Positions 46,421-56,305 of a stretch of 64,000 nucleotides of DNA are shown here, one piece after another. The translations under genes were made by a program, and so were the position numbers. Within the stretch, counting starts at the first letter, position 1. Every line of letters begins with the position of its first letter. The stretch covers positions 10,264,501-10,328,500 of the forward strand of contig NC_080561.1 of NCBI RefSeq assembly GCF_030253575.1, given 5' to 3'. The notes beneath the pieces are model-generated. The model saw only the letters and a list, made by a program, of their open reading frames with translations. It made no database searches and had not been told where the DNA came from. The DNA is from Rhododendron vialii (lineage: Eukaryota; Streptophyta; Magnoliopsida; Ericales; Ericaceae).

Positions 46421-46606
46421 TTGGCGTTCTTTTGTTTCTTACGAATAAGACTATCCTTTTTTGTTTTGTTAATGTTTATAGGAATGGCGAAAATCTTGAG
46501 AGGGAATGAAAATTTAATGTTATATCTCCATGATTTTCGTGTTTAGAATAGATTGGGATATGAGCATGATTCTTGATAGTAACATTTTTCAATCGAAAAT
46601 CGCATT

Positions 46607-46640
46607 TTCAGACTAAGTCGAAATTCCGACTTAGTCTGAA
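46607..46640. repeat. Perfect 14-bp-stem palindrome
   Basis: TTCAGACTAAGTCG, a 6-base loop, then CGACTTAGTCTGAA. It lies about 330 bp after the CXE3 stop, beside the ATCGACAAAG tandem units. Confidence 0.85.
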
Positions 46641-46654
46641 GTAATATTTAATCG

Positions 46655-46775
46655 ACGAAGAAAAATTGTAAAATTAATCGACAAAGGAATATTTAATCGA
46701 CAGAGGAATATTTTAAAATTAATCGACAAAGAAATATTGTAAAATTAATCGACAAAGGAATATTTAATCGCATTT
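46655..46775. repeat. Short tandem units containing TTAATCGACAAAG
   Basis: About five irregular units of 22-30 bp built from AAATTAATCGACAAAGGAAT and variants. Confidence 0.8.
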
Positions 46776-46818
46776 TCAATTTTACACAAGGAAAATTGAC
46801 TTTTTGGCAAATACAGTA

Positions 46819-47090
46819 CTCCCTCCGTCCCTTTTTTTGTGTCCAGTATTCCATTTTGGGCTGTCCCTTAATAAGTGTCCATTTTGTAAAGTTAGGGGGG
46901 TAAAAGTTAGTGCATTGTCTATTTTGCCCCTAAAAGTAGATTTCATCTTGAAAAGTTAATGAGTAAAAGTGTAATGATGATGGGTAAGTAGGGAAAGTAA
47001 AGAAAAAAGTTGATGTGAAAGGTGTAATGATGATGTCTTTTTAATAAGTTGGAGTTACGAAGCAGGACACTTAAAAAGGGACGGAAGGAG
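46819..47090. mobile_element. Stowaway-like MITE, 272 bp
   Basis: Terminal repeats CTCCCTCCGTCCC and GGGACGGAAGGAG with TA target duplications (46817-46818 and 47091-47092). Closely similar to the copy at 54651-54922. It lies between CXE3 and CXE4. Confidence 0.92.
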
Positions 47091-47092
47091 TA

Positions 47093-47857
47093 ATATTTTT
47101 TCATTTATTAGTTTTGAGTCAAATTTTTATATATTATTGATTTATCTCAATAAGAAAAATCGACAAAGTAAAATTATTTGATCGAAAGTCATTTTTTTAG
47201 AAAGGATTAAAATAAGTCAAAAAGACTTTTGTCTTTATTCAAAATATTATAGGTTGCGATCATAAGGTTTTATTTTTTTCTCTACTTCTCGTCGAGATGA
47301 ATCAATAATTTACAAAAATTTAACGAAAAACTAACAAATGCGAAAAAACTCAAATAAAGACAAGCAAAAAAAATCACTTTTACTTCTTTTTCCCCAAAAC
47401 CACACTAAAGTATACTTCACTTGTTGCAACACCCAGGTGAAGCTTGGCTTTTGGGGCTTTTATCTTATATATTTTCAAAAAATACTTCGATAAAAGTAAT
47501 AAAAAAAATTTTTTTGATTCCTTCCGTCGAGACGAATTAATGATCCCTAAAAATTTTGTACAAAATTGACGAAAACAAAAAAAATTAAATAAGGACAAAA
47601 CGCAAAAAAGCCGAAAAACTACAAAAGCTGGTAGGAGAACAATGACAAAAAAGAAAAAAACCTACATGTCCGACTCCAGTTCCCTCTAGTAGTAGTAATT
47701 TCAAAGAACGAAATTTCAACTTTAATTCTCCAAACAACGACCTCAACTAACTTTCCCATCTACCACTGTAGCGGTGACTCACCAGTGACCCTTCACAAAT
47801 ACCCCACCTCATTCCCAATCTTTCTCCAACACTCCTCTCTCTCTCCAAATTACAGCA
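47093..47857. other. CXE4 upstream region
   Basis: AT-rich; no gene, and only a weakly placed promoter. The CT-rich leader CTCCTCTCTCTCTCC occurs shortly before the start codon. Confidence 0.45.
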
Positions 47858-48784
47858 ATGGATCCTAACACTAGTAGTGAAATAACCCACAAATTCCCAC
47901 CATTTTTCCAAGTACACAAAGACGGCCGCGTCGAACGCTTTATGGTCTCTGGTTTCTCGCCCCCAACCGTCGATCCCCGAACCGGGGTCGAATCAAAGGA
48001 CGTCGTGATCTCCCCAATAACCGGAGTCAAAGCCCGGATCTTCTTACCCAAAATCAACGGTCCAGATCCGAAAAAGCTCCCCCTCTTGGTGCACTACCAC
48101 GGTGGGGGCTTCTGCGCCGGATCTGCCCTCGACGCCGTCACGGCCCCATTTCTCACCCGTCTAGTCTCCGAAGCGAACGTCGTCGCCATCTCGGTCGACT
48201 ACAGGCTCGCTCCAGAGCACCCGCTGCCGACCGCGTTTGATGACTCGTGGGCCGCGTTACAGTGGATCGGCACTCATTTAAACGGGACCGGGCCCGAATT
48301 GTGGTTAAACAAGTACGTCGATTTCGAGCGGGTTTTCTTAATGGGTGAGAGTGCTGGAGCGACTATAGCTCACCACGTGGCTGTCCGGGTCGGGGCAACC
48401 CCGGGTCCGGAAGGCTTGCGGGTTCGCGGGGCGGTTATAGCGCACCCGTACTTCGCGATCAGTGAGCCGGATGAGATGCTCCGGTTCTTGTATCCGGGGA
48501 GTAGTGGGACGGACAGCGACCCGAAGTTGAGCGCGAAGGCGGATCCGGATGTGGGGAAAATGGGTGTCGATAAGGTTTTGGTGCTGGTGGCGGAGAAGGA
48601 CGGGTTGAAGCCGAGAGGCGTAGAGTATTGTGAGGCGTTGAGGAATAGTGGTTGGAAAGGGGATGTGGAGCTGGTGGAGAATGAAGGGGAGGATCATGTC
48701 TTCTTCATGTTTAATCCTGATTGTGAAAATGCTTTGATTGTGGTTCAGAAGCTGGTTTCTTTTATTAATCAAGCTTCTCGATGA
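47858..48784 (+). CDS. Carboxylesterase CXE4
   Basis: An intact single-exon carboxylesterase of 308 residues, very similar to CXE3 throughout. The start gives MDPNTSSEITHKFPPFFQVH. HGGG lies at 81-84, Ser166 in GESAG, Asp248 in AEKDGL, and His280 in GEDHVF. Other landmarks are VDYRLAPEHPLP at 113-124 and DDSW at 128-131. The residue after the catalytic HVF is F where CXE2 and CXE5 keep H (HVFFMF against HCFHVF); this is outside the triad. No targeting signal is visible. Together with CXE3 it is probably the product of the most recent duplication in the cluster, although CXE5 is also close. Confidence 0.94.
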   Translation: MDPNTSSEITHKFPPFFQVHKDGRVERFMVSGFSPPTVDPRTGVESKDVVISPITGVKARIFLPKINGPDPKKLPLLVHYHGGGFCAGSALDAVTAPFLTRLVSEANVVAISVDYRLAPEHPLPTAFDDSWAALQWIGTHLNGTGPELWLNKYVDFERVFLMGESAGATIAHHVAVRVGATPGPEGLRVRGAVIAHPYFAISEPDEMLRFLYPGSSGTDSDPKLSAKADPDVGKMGVDKVLVLVAEKDGLKPRGVEYCEALRNSGWKGDVELVENEGEDHVFFMFNPDCENALIVVQKLVSFINQASR

Positions 48785-49679
48785 GAAGAGCCGCGAATAA
48801 GTTTTTTACCGAAGCGCTCAATCTCGATCGTTCGATGATCTTTTGGATGATTCAGATTAAAAACAGCCTATTATCGCTAATAGATTGTCTCTACCGCTAA
48901 TAGATTATAATCTATTAAAAACAGTCTTTGTGAGTAAGTTATTCTCATGGATGAGACCTTTGTTGATTGGATTAATATAATATAGTCCAAGTTTTTTCTT
49001 TTCTTTTCTGTCTAATATGCATAGCTATTGGCTTTCCTGTTCCTATCGACGCTACGATGTATATATTCGTACACAGATTCACGCGTACATTTGGGTATGA
49101 GTCAATTGAGCTGGCTCTCATATCGAGAGTTTGGGTTTGTGTGTGTATATTTATAAAGTTCACTCTACCTCTTTCTAGTCCACTAAATCTTGCAATTTTG
49201 GCGAGAAAACAAAATGGAATTAATAGAGTTGTTTTGCATCGATCTATTTCTCAGCTATTTTATCTAGCTGTCCAATAAGTTGTGATATTCTCATTTACTT
49301 TAATTTCTATTATCACGTTTCCAAATTACCAAATTCCTTAAACTAATCCTACATAAGTTAGGAATTGATGTTGTTTCCCTCAAAAAGGAGAAACAACACT
49401 TTGACCGCGTGATAGCAATAAGAGGGCGTGTCAGAACCACGTTTTGTCTGAGTGTATAAAATTGACTTCTGAACATACGATTTGTGCGGAGTAGATATAA
49501 TCTACTGCCAGTTTTTTTTTTTTTTTTTCTTTTCTTTTTCCCTCAGCGAAAAGGGCTTCAATTGTTTTTTTCAAGCAATGTAAAAAATGAAACGAGCATG
49601 GGACTTAAACGCAAAGAATGTAGTGGAAACAGAAGATGCTATAGATTTCCATTACTGAAAAATAGACATAGTGCTGGAC
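48785..49679. other. CXE4 downstream region
   Basis: The first part (GCTCAATCTCGATCGTTCGATGATC, then 'ttcagattaaaaac') is related to about 50960-51060, a shared repeat fragment. Inverted TAATAGATTATAATCTATTA lies at about 48899-48918. No gene was recognised. Confidence 0.5.
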
Positions 49680-50142
49680 GATGAATAACATTTTTATTTT
49701 TTATTTTTGTGGTAATGCAAGAGTCCCGAGGCAGTTTGCGGACACCTTGGGCTAATCTCTATAATCTCTCCCACAGCTGTTTCACATGTTTACGCCTGAG
49801 AATGAGGTGGCCTCAAGAATTGTTGACAAGGAGAATTGAACCTGAAACCTTAGGATGAAGCAAAACACATAAGGCTCTGTTTGGAACTCAGGGAACAGAA
49901 AGGAAAAGAAAGGAAAATTAAAGAATTTTCTCTCCTATTGTTTGGTTGTAGAGAAAGAGAGAAGAAAATAAAGATTTTGAGTGTAGTGAATAGTAAATTT
50001 TCTCTCCCATTTTTCTCTCATTTTCCTTCTCTTCTATTTTCTTTTCTTTTCTTTTTCTTTCCCTAAGTTCCAAACAGAGCCTAAGTCATAGGCCAAGACC
50101 ACTCGACCAACCCCTCTGGGTTGATCCGTTGATAAATAACAT
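49680..50142 (-). mobile_element. tRNA-derived SINE split by a MITE
   Basis: Reading the minus strand from about 50130: an A-box-like GGTCGAGTGGTCTTGGCC, then (after removing 49873-50081) a B-box-like AGGTTCAATTCTCC, a body, and an A-rich tail. The flanks GATGAATAACAT (49680-49691) and GATAAATAACAT (50131-50142) are a 12-bp target duplication with one mismatch. The layout is that of plant tRNA-derived SINEs; membership of a named family (Au-like) is only a suggestion. Confidence 0.75.
49873..50081. mobile_element. PIF/Harbinger-like MITE, 209 bp
   Basis: Terminal inverted repeats GGCTCTGTTTGGAACT and AGTTCCAAACAGAGCC with the 3-bp target duplication TAA on both sides (49870-49872 and 50082-50084). 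It interrupts the SINE between its A and B boxes. Confidence 0.88.
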
Positions 50143-52182
50143 GTTCATTCCTCTTTGCTCTACGAGTGCCATGGATGTATTCTTCGTCTCCTCTTTTCAT
50201 ACGGCCAAAAGGCCGCGGTTATATGATAGCACCGGATTTTTCTGATTCGTCTAATCCGCCTTTTTAAAGTTTCATTGATAGAAGGAAATGGTCTTTCTTA
50301 AACTGGAATATAATTCTATTCCCGTAGCAAGCATAACCAAATTGTTGGATTGGAATATTGGATACAAGCAACAGAAGGAGGAGTAGTAAACTTAATTAAA
50401 GACCGACGTTTCGGTCTCCTCCAAGTTAGGGACAAGTTTAAGCTTAGTTAAATTTATTATCCCGGTTCTACCCCGGCCAGTGATTACAAGACTATGATAT
50501 ATTGAAAACATCAAATTGATTGTGTATGGTGAAAGCCGCACAATAAAAAAATACAAGCAACAAACTTGTGCTCGCACATCTGTTGCACAAACTCTTGTTC
50601 ATTTATTTTTATAATGATACTCCGAAGTATCCAAAATAAAAACAATACAAGCAACAAGACTGCCGGATTTGAAAAGAAAACAAGCGAAGAAAAAGTCTTG
50701 GGAAGGAATTTTTAACTTTTTAACTTAAAAACAAGAATAAATAATGTAGTAATTTGCACTAAATATTAGTACTCCAACGTTGTGCATCTATACAAATTTT
50801 TTATCTTAAATTTTTTCTCAAAATTGACATCAAACAAGGTGAAAACCACTGATGTCTGGAAGGGTTCTGTGCCCGGGAGTCGTGGAGCCGCAGTGGCGAT
50901 TTTTGACTTTCTTACCTTGTATCTGCAATAGTGATCCTTTCTTTGCTGAGAGAAACTCAACTATGGTGGCTCCGCGCAATCTCAGCTATCCAAAAGTATT
51001 TTGAATGATCCAGATTAAAAATAATTTACTAATGGCCGAGATTGAGCGCCGTAAAACTTATTCACTGTTTCTCCTTGCATGAATAAGTTTTTCTCTTCTT
51101 CGTATTTATGAAAGAACTATTTGAAATAAAGAATATGAAAGGGGAGATAGAGAGTAAAAGACAAATAGAATTCCAAGATTTTTAGTTGGGGTCTAGAGAT
51201 CAGGCCTTGCTCAGCTCAGTCATACGTTTTTGGATCATTGAAACTGTCCAAAGGGCTACAAACACCCAAAATTCGGAGCTCTCAGTTGGGAAAAATGATC
51301 CTCAATTTTCGGTAATCCATATGAATTGAGTAGGATCTCACTAGTACATTGAAGCAAAACCCATAATGGGTAGACAAAGTTCCACATAGGAAAGAAAAAA
51401 CAATAAAATGAAACAGGATGAAATCGATCGGAAAAACCTCCGAAAGGCGAGTAGTTCGGCCAACTAAAAAGATTTACAAAAAAAAATTACCAGGCCTTGT
51501 TTGTGCCTTGTACATTAATCGGAATCCAACCACAAAATTGAGCAAATTGAAGGAGTTCTTGGATGGAAAATTAACAATGCAAAACAGTACCCAGTAAAAC
51601 CCTTCATATTTCTCTGTTTCCTCTTGTTCTACGCGAAACAAACATAAGAAAGAAAGATATGGAATCCATAAAATGAAAGAAGCACCTTCAAGAAGTACAA
51701 TCTATTATTTTAATTATTTTTTTGATTGGGACACTACTAATTTATTGTACTACTTTGGATAGAGCCTGCAATTGAACTAGTCTAGGCTCTGTGCAGGGAA
51801 AAATCTCCTCCCAATATCGCCTCTCCTCTCTCCGTGCCACTCCAAAGTGCCAATTTGTGGGCTTTTATTCCCACGATAATAATTCGAGTCATTCATTTCG
51901 TAGAAGTTGCAAAGTAAAGTACGTCAGCAATAATTAATTTAACCGGATACCAATAATTATGTGTAGAAATTGCATTTTGGTTCATAAAAATGAATGCTTT
52001 AATTAACTATAAAATACACTTGCGTTCATCTTACAGAATAAAATTCTAACCTGTTCATAATTGCATCAATACATTCTGAAATTAATTTTTACAAGCACCT
52101 TCTTCGGTACTGACTGCAAAAGCCAAGAGGTGAACGTTTTGGATTATGATTGTGGACAAGATGAATTTGAAGTCATACAAAG
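50143..52182. other. Two kilobases without a recognised gene
   Basis: Only short open frames without known motifs. About 50960-51060 is related to the CXE4 downstream region. TCTATTATTTTAA at 51701 could be a Helitron-type 5' end (see findings) but this is unproven. Confidence 0.45.
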
Positions 52183-52373
52183 TCATACCAATTCCACCTC
52201 CCCTTTCCAACCACTACTCCTCAACGCTTCACAATACTCCACACCTCTCCGTTTCAACTCATCCTTCTCCGCCACCAACACCAAAACCTTCTCACAACCC
52301 ACTTTTCCGAAATCCCGATCCGCCTTCGGATTCAACTTCAGGTCACTATCCGTCCCGCTGCTCCCAGGATAAG
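52183..52373 (-). pseudogene. Carboxylesterase (CXE) C-terminal fragment
   Basis: Read on the minus strand from 52373, the sequence gives [17 protein letters not shown], then [36 protein letters not shown], and a stop. This corresponds to roughly residues 213-273 of CXE3 and CXE4, including the catalytic-Asp loop (AEKD), but without the nucleophile, the oxyanion hole or the catalytic His. Both ends are abrupt. It is opposite in direction to the five full genes and lies directly beside the SMG1 fragment. Confidence 0.88.
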
Positions 52374-52399
52374 TGTTGAATTATCGGTATATTTAGCCG

Positions 52400-53715
52400 C
52401 TCCACATAGCGAGGGTAGAAGTACAAGAAGTCTTTCTGATCTTGTAACTATTTTCAGTGACTTGGAAGAGCAAATAGAGAAATTCGCATTGGTAGCAGGA
52501 TTTGTTAGTGAACTATGGCATTTTATTGGCAGTGGTTTGTCTATTTGTTTATGGTGGTTCAAATATTTTTTCCCAAAGGAACTGGGCTTCTGTTTTCAAA
52601 ATTAGTTTATTCTCTTGCAAGGACTTGGTTGGGCAAATAATTGAAGTTGCTTTACCAGATTTGATAAGCTCTTATGTATCTTTCAATTCAGAAGTTATGG
52701 ATGCATTTGGATCTCTCTACAAATCAGGGGATCTATTGATACAGCACCGGAGCAGCTGGTCGAGGTTGAATTAGAGAGGGTATCTTTAGTTCAATCGGAG
52801 CAGATCGAATTACTTTGTTATGGTTGGTCTCATCACTGGGCAGCAGTTGGCTCTTGAAAAAGCTTCAATGAAGGGTAGGGATCATCTTTCTTGGGAAGAG
52901 GCTGAAGAACTTGCTTCTCAAGAAGAAGCTTGTAAAGCGCAGCTGGACAAACTCCATCAAACTTGGAACCAGAAGGACTCGCAAACTTCTTCTCTAATGA
53001 AGAGAGAAGCTAGTATTAGAAGTTCTCTGTTTTCTGCTGACATGCATTTTCAATCCCTAGTTGATGCTGAAGACGAGGGTGACTCGCACATCGTAAGGAG
53101 CGAAGCTCTTTTGGCGGCACTAGTTCATCCCTTTTCTGAGTTGGAATCAATTGATAAGGCATTGGCTTCGCATGGTGGACCGTTTGCTTCTTACTCCAAT
53201 GGTATATCTCATCTTTCAGCCTTGATGACTGCGGACTCCGGTTGCCCCTTACCTGAATACATCTGGAAGTTTCTCAACATACTGAACAACCACTAGTGCT
53301 TTGTTTGGAAAGTTGGCGTTATGGATTCTTTTCTGGATTCGTGTAAATACGATACAGCTTCATCTGTTGGTCAAAACTTGGGATTTGATCAGCTTCTCAA
53401 TCAAAAGAGGAAAAAGCTTGAACATCAACTTCAAGGACATATAGGGCAATACTTGAAAGAGCTGAGTTGGTCCTATTTGACTACATTAGACAAAGAAACA
53501 TTAGCCAAAGAAATTGAACAATTAAAGCAACTGAAGGAAACAACAAACAAAATCACTTTTGATCATGCAAAGAAAGATTTCGGGGGCTGTAAGAAGAGTG
53601 CAACTTATGCTTGAGGAATACTGCGATGCTCATGGAACTGTTAGAGCAGCTGGATCAGCTGCTTCCCTCATGAAAAGGGAGGTGAGTGAACTAGTAGAAG
53701 AGTTAAGTTAAAATA
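52400..53715 (+). pseudogene. SMG1: SMG1 kinase gene fragment
   Basis: SMG1 is the PI3K-like kinase that phosphorylates UPF1 in nonsense-mediated mRNA decay. The stretch matches, from memory of plant SMG1 proteins, a region C-terminal to the kinase domain: FSDLEEQIEKFALVAGF, LVGQIIEVALPDLISSYVSF, GLITGQQLALEKA, DHLSWEEAEELASQEEAC, LHQTWNQKD, LNQKRKKLEHQLQGHIGQYL, and finally RVQLMLEEYC. Frameshifts near 52600, 52730-52820 and 53583 and an in-frame TAG at 53294 disable it. Kinase and FATC domains are absent. No GT-AG introns are obvious within it, so it could be one large exon or a retrocopy piece. Confidence 0.8.
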
Positions 53716-54264
53716 AAAAATAAAAAATTAATCGAGTGGAAGAGACTAATGGGGATTAGGTTAGGTTTGTCTCCTTCACCTAATTATGAAATTGGTGGCT
53801 ATTAACTTCTGAGATGCCTGCAATTGGCATTTGAATTTCTATACATTCATTTTCTTTCAGCGCAATATTGGTGCAAGAGGTTTCCGGCACTGTCTCCTGA
53901 AAATGGCCATCATTTTCCCTCTGTTATCTTTCGTGTTGGAACTGGGTAGTGTACTTTTATATCACTTTCCCAAGTAGACATCAATATGCGTTGTGTGACA
54001 TCAGGGTCTCTAGCTCCACTTCCTCATCCGACGACATAAGGTATCGAGTTGGTGATTTAAGGTTTTGGTGGGTGTGGTATCATTTATGAATACTACTTTA
54101 GAAATTTGATGCTACTTATATCTCCATATCCTAATCCTATTATGAAGCGAAGGATTTAAAACAATATACAAGTCTCGCAGTGGTAAAGGGTGTTACACTT
54201 GAACAATAGCTACTAACAAAGTTATCTGTCCATGTTAATGTGTACAGTATGTGCGTGGACAGAT

Positions 54265-54301
<37 letters not shown>

Positions 54302-54429
54302 CGTTGTAAGGTCCATCCTGGATGAGGTGAAGATGATTTTCCTGTGTTGTGGCGATCGTTTTTTTCCTTTTGTTTTGTGTTGTATTTAATCATTTATTGC
54401 TCAAATTGTTACCGCATGGAATAAGTGCA
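53716..54429. other. Intergenic stretch after the SMG1 fragment
   Basis: No gene was recognised. A (CT)n tract lies at about 54266-54299. Confidence 0.5.
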
Positions 54430-54650
54430 GTAATTGGACGTTTGCTCTTGAAAGAAGATCTAGCGGTACGACGAATAGGACGAGGAAACAACAAGGTTTG
54501 GATTTTTTTTTTTTTCCATTGTAGTATAAGTTTGGTCTAATTCGCTTATTGTGAAATTAGTACTCAAAATTCCATTGTGCTATTGCTATCGATTTAAATC
54601 TTGTTGACCTAGTCGGACCAGCGCATTAGACTACATACTGTAATCATGTA

Positions 54651-54922
54651 CTCCCTCCGTCCCTTTATTATAGTCCAGTATTCCATTTTGGGCTGTCCCT
54701 TAATAAGTGTCCATTTGGTAAAGTTAGTGGGTAAAAGTTGGTACATTGTCTATTTTGTCCCTAAAAGTAGATTCTATTTTGAAAAGTTAATGAGTAAAAA
54801 GTGTAATGATGATGGGTAAGTAGGGAAAGTGGAGGAAAAAGTTGATGTGAAAGGTATAATGATGATGTTTTTTTAATAAGTTGGAATTACGAAGTAGGAC
54901 ATTTAAAAAGGGACGGAGGGAG
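54651..54922. mobile_element. Stowaway-like MITE, 272 bp
   Basis: CTCCCTCCGTCCC...GGGACGGAGGGAG with TA target duplications (54649-54650 and 54923-54924). The right arm of the inverted duplication keeps the empty site, so this insertion came after the duplication. Confidence 0.93.
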
Positions 54923-55039
54923 TAGTAGTTTGTCTTGAGTGGTCATGCATATTTTTTCTAAGAGGCATCTGCTAACTTTTTACTTGACAATTGCGGGCTA
55001 ATTATATATGTCGTGCGGTAGTTATATATTGATGGACAT

Positions 55040-55415
55040 TTTGCAACAGAAATACAATTTTCCAATTGCTCCGAGGAAAGATAGTTCATATTGATGGACA
55101 TAATAAAAGCTAGTGGGCACTGGGTAGAGTTGCAACGTACGACTTTTCATAGATGTTCCTCCCACGTGCATCGCACGTGCTCCTCTACTAGTTGATAAAG
55201 AAATTCTGGCACAAGACGTGATATCTACAATTTGCAATGGAAATACAATTTTCCAATTGCTCCGAGGAAAGATAGTTCATATTGATAGACATAATAAAAG
55301 CCAGTGGCACTACGCAGAGTTGCAATGACTTTCCATAGATGTTCCTCCCACGTGCTCCTCTATTAGTTGATAAAAAAATTCTGGTACACAACGTGATATT
55401 TACAAAGCATACCGA
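55040..55415. repeat. Two-copy tandem duplication, period about 190 bp
   Basis: TTGCAACAGAAATACAATTTTCC (about 55041) recurs as TTGCAATGGAAATACAATTTTCC (about 55232), each followed by 'gctccgaggaaagatagttcat' and ending near TTGATAAA. The right arm of the inverted duplication has one copy only. Confidence 0.88.
55155..55191 (+). other. Helitron-like 3' terminus
   Basis: A hairpin (CACGTGCATCGCACGTG), a short spacer and CTAG before a host T. The mirror-image terminus occurs at about 57054-57080 in the right arm. The matching 5' end is not certain. Confidence 0.5.
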
Positions 55416-55507
55416 TTAGGTAACTTTGTTGACAACAAATCTATTCTATCATAATGTAGATAATTTATCAATGAAATAGCAATTTCCTATAAATATTAGG
55501 TGAATAA

Positions 55508-56305
55508 AACATTGGTTAAATACCCAAACATCCCTTGAAGTTTACCTCTTTGTCTTGCTCTCTCCCTCTTAGAATTTCGCCTATAGAGAGACCCCTTCAT
55601 TAATGTTTTTTGTCCCGTAGACCCCTATCGTCAGGGTTCTGTCTAGAACTATTAAAATTTTGACATAGATTCTGTTAAAAGTTGTAAAATGTTTCGAGAT
55701 TGCCCTATCTTTCCACCACCGGCCATCACTGTAAACAACTCTAACACAGTCAAAACCCTAAATCCCCACCACCTGCCGCCATGCTCACACCACTCAAAAC
55801 CCTCAATCGCCAACCACCCACCACCTGTCACCACAACCACCACCTACCGCCACCTTCGCACCACTCAAAACCCTAAAATTGCCATCAACCCACCTTCTCA
55901 ACCCTTGATCAACCCTCAACCAACCTTCGCCATCCTCCTTCAAAGCCCTAATCGGCGTCCACGATCTTCAAAATCCTATTTCGAAGCCCTAATCGAAGTC
56001 CCTACACCTCAAACCTCTATTTTGCAGTCATATTCGATGCCTAAGCCCTTCTAAACTCCATTTCGATCCTCTCTGTTTCGATTTCAAGTCTGCGATTCTT
56101 AGAATTGAAATGGTGAGATGGTGGTGAATGACGTGATTGTGGTGTTCGGTGGTGGTGTTTGGCCGTGGTGATGGGCGGCGGTGGAGAAGATTAGAAAAGG
56201 AGATGGAGAGTGTGGGTCTGCTATGGTATATTACCTAAGGGCAAATTAGGCTTTTCATTTTTTCCGTCCAATGGAGTTAAGTCCTCCAAATGAAAACGTT
56301 AATGA
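55508..56305. other. 0.8-kb segment private to the left arm
   Basis: It replaces about 125 bp of right-arm sequence. It is rich in CCACCACC-type codons and 'aaaccctaa' words at about 55730-55960 (a short open frame without known motifs). Its ends, 'aaatacccaaacatcc' and 'gagggggatacgcaag', do not form a clear inverted repeat. Possibly an unclassified transposon or a captured fragment. Confidence 0.4.

Noticed and set aside
49700..50130. A functional tRNA gene at the SINE head
   Set aside because: The A- and B-box-like parts are separated by a MITE, and no acceptor stem pairing or anticodon arm was found after removing it.
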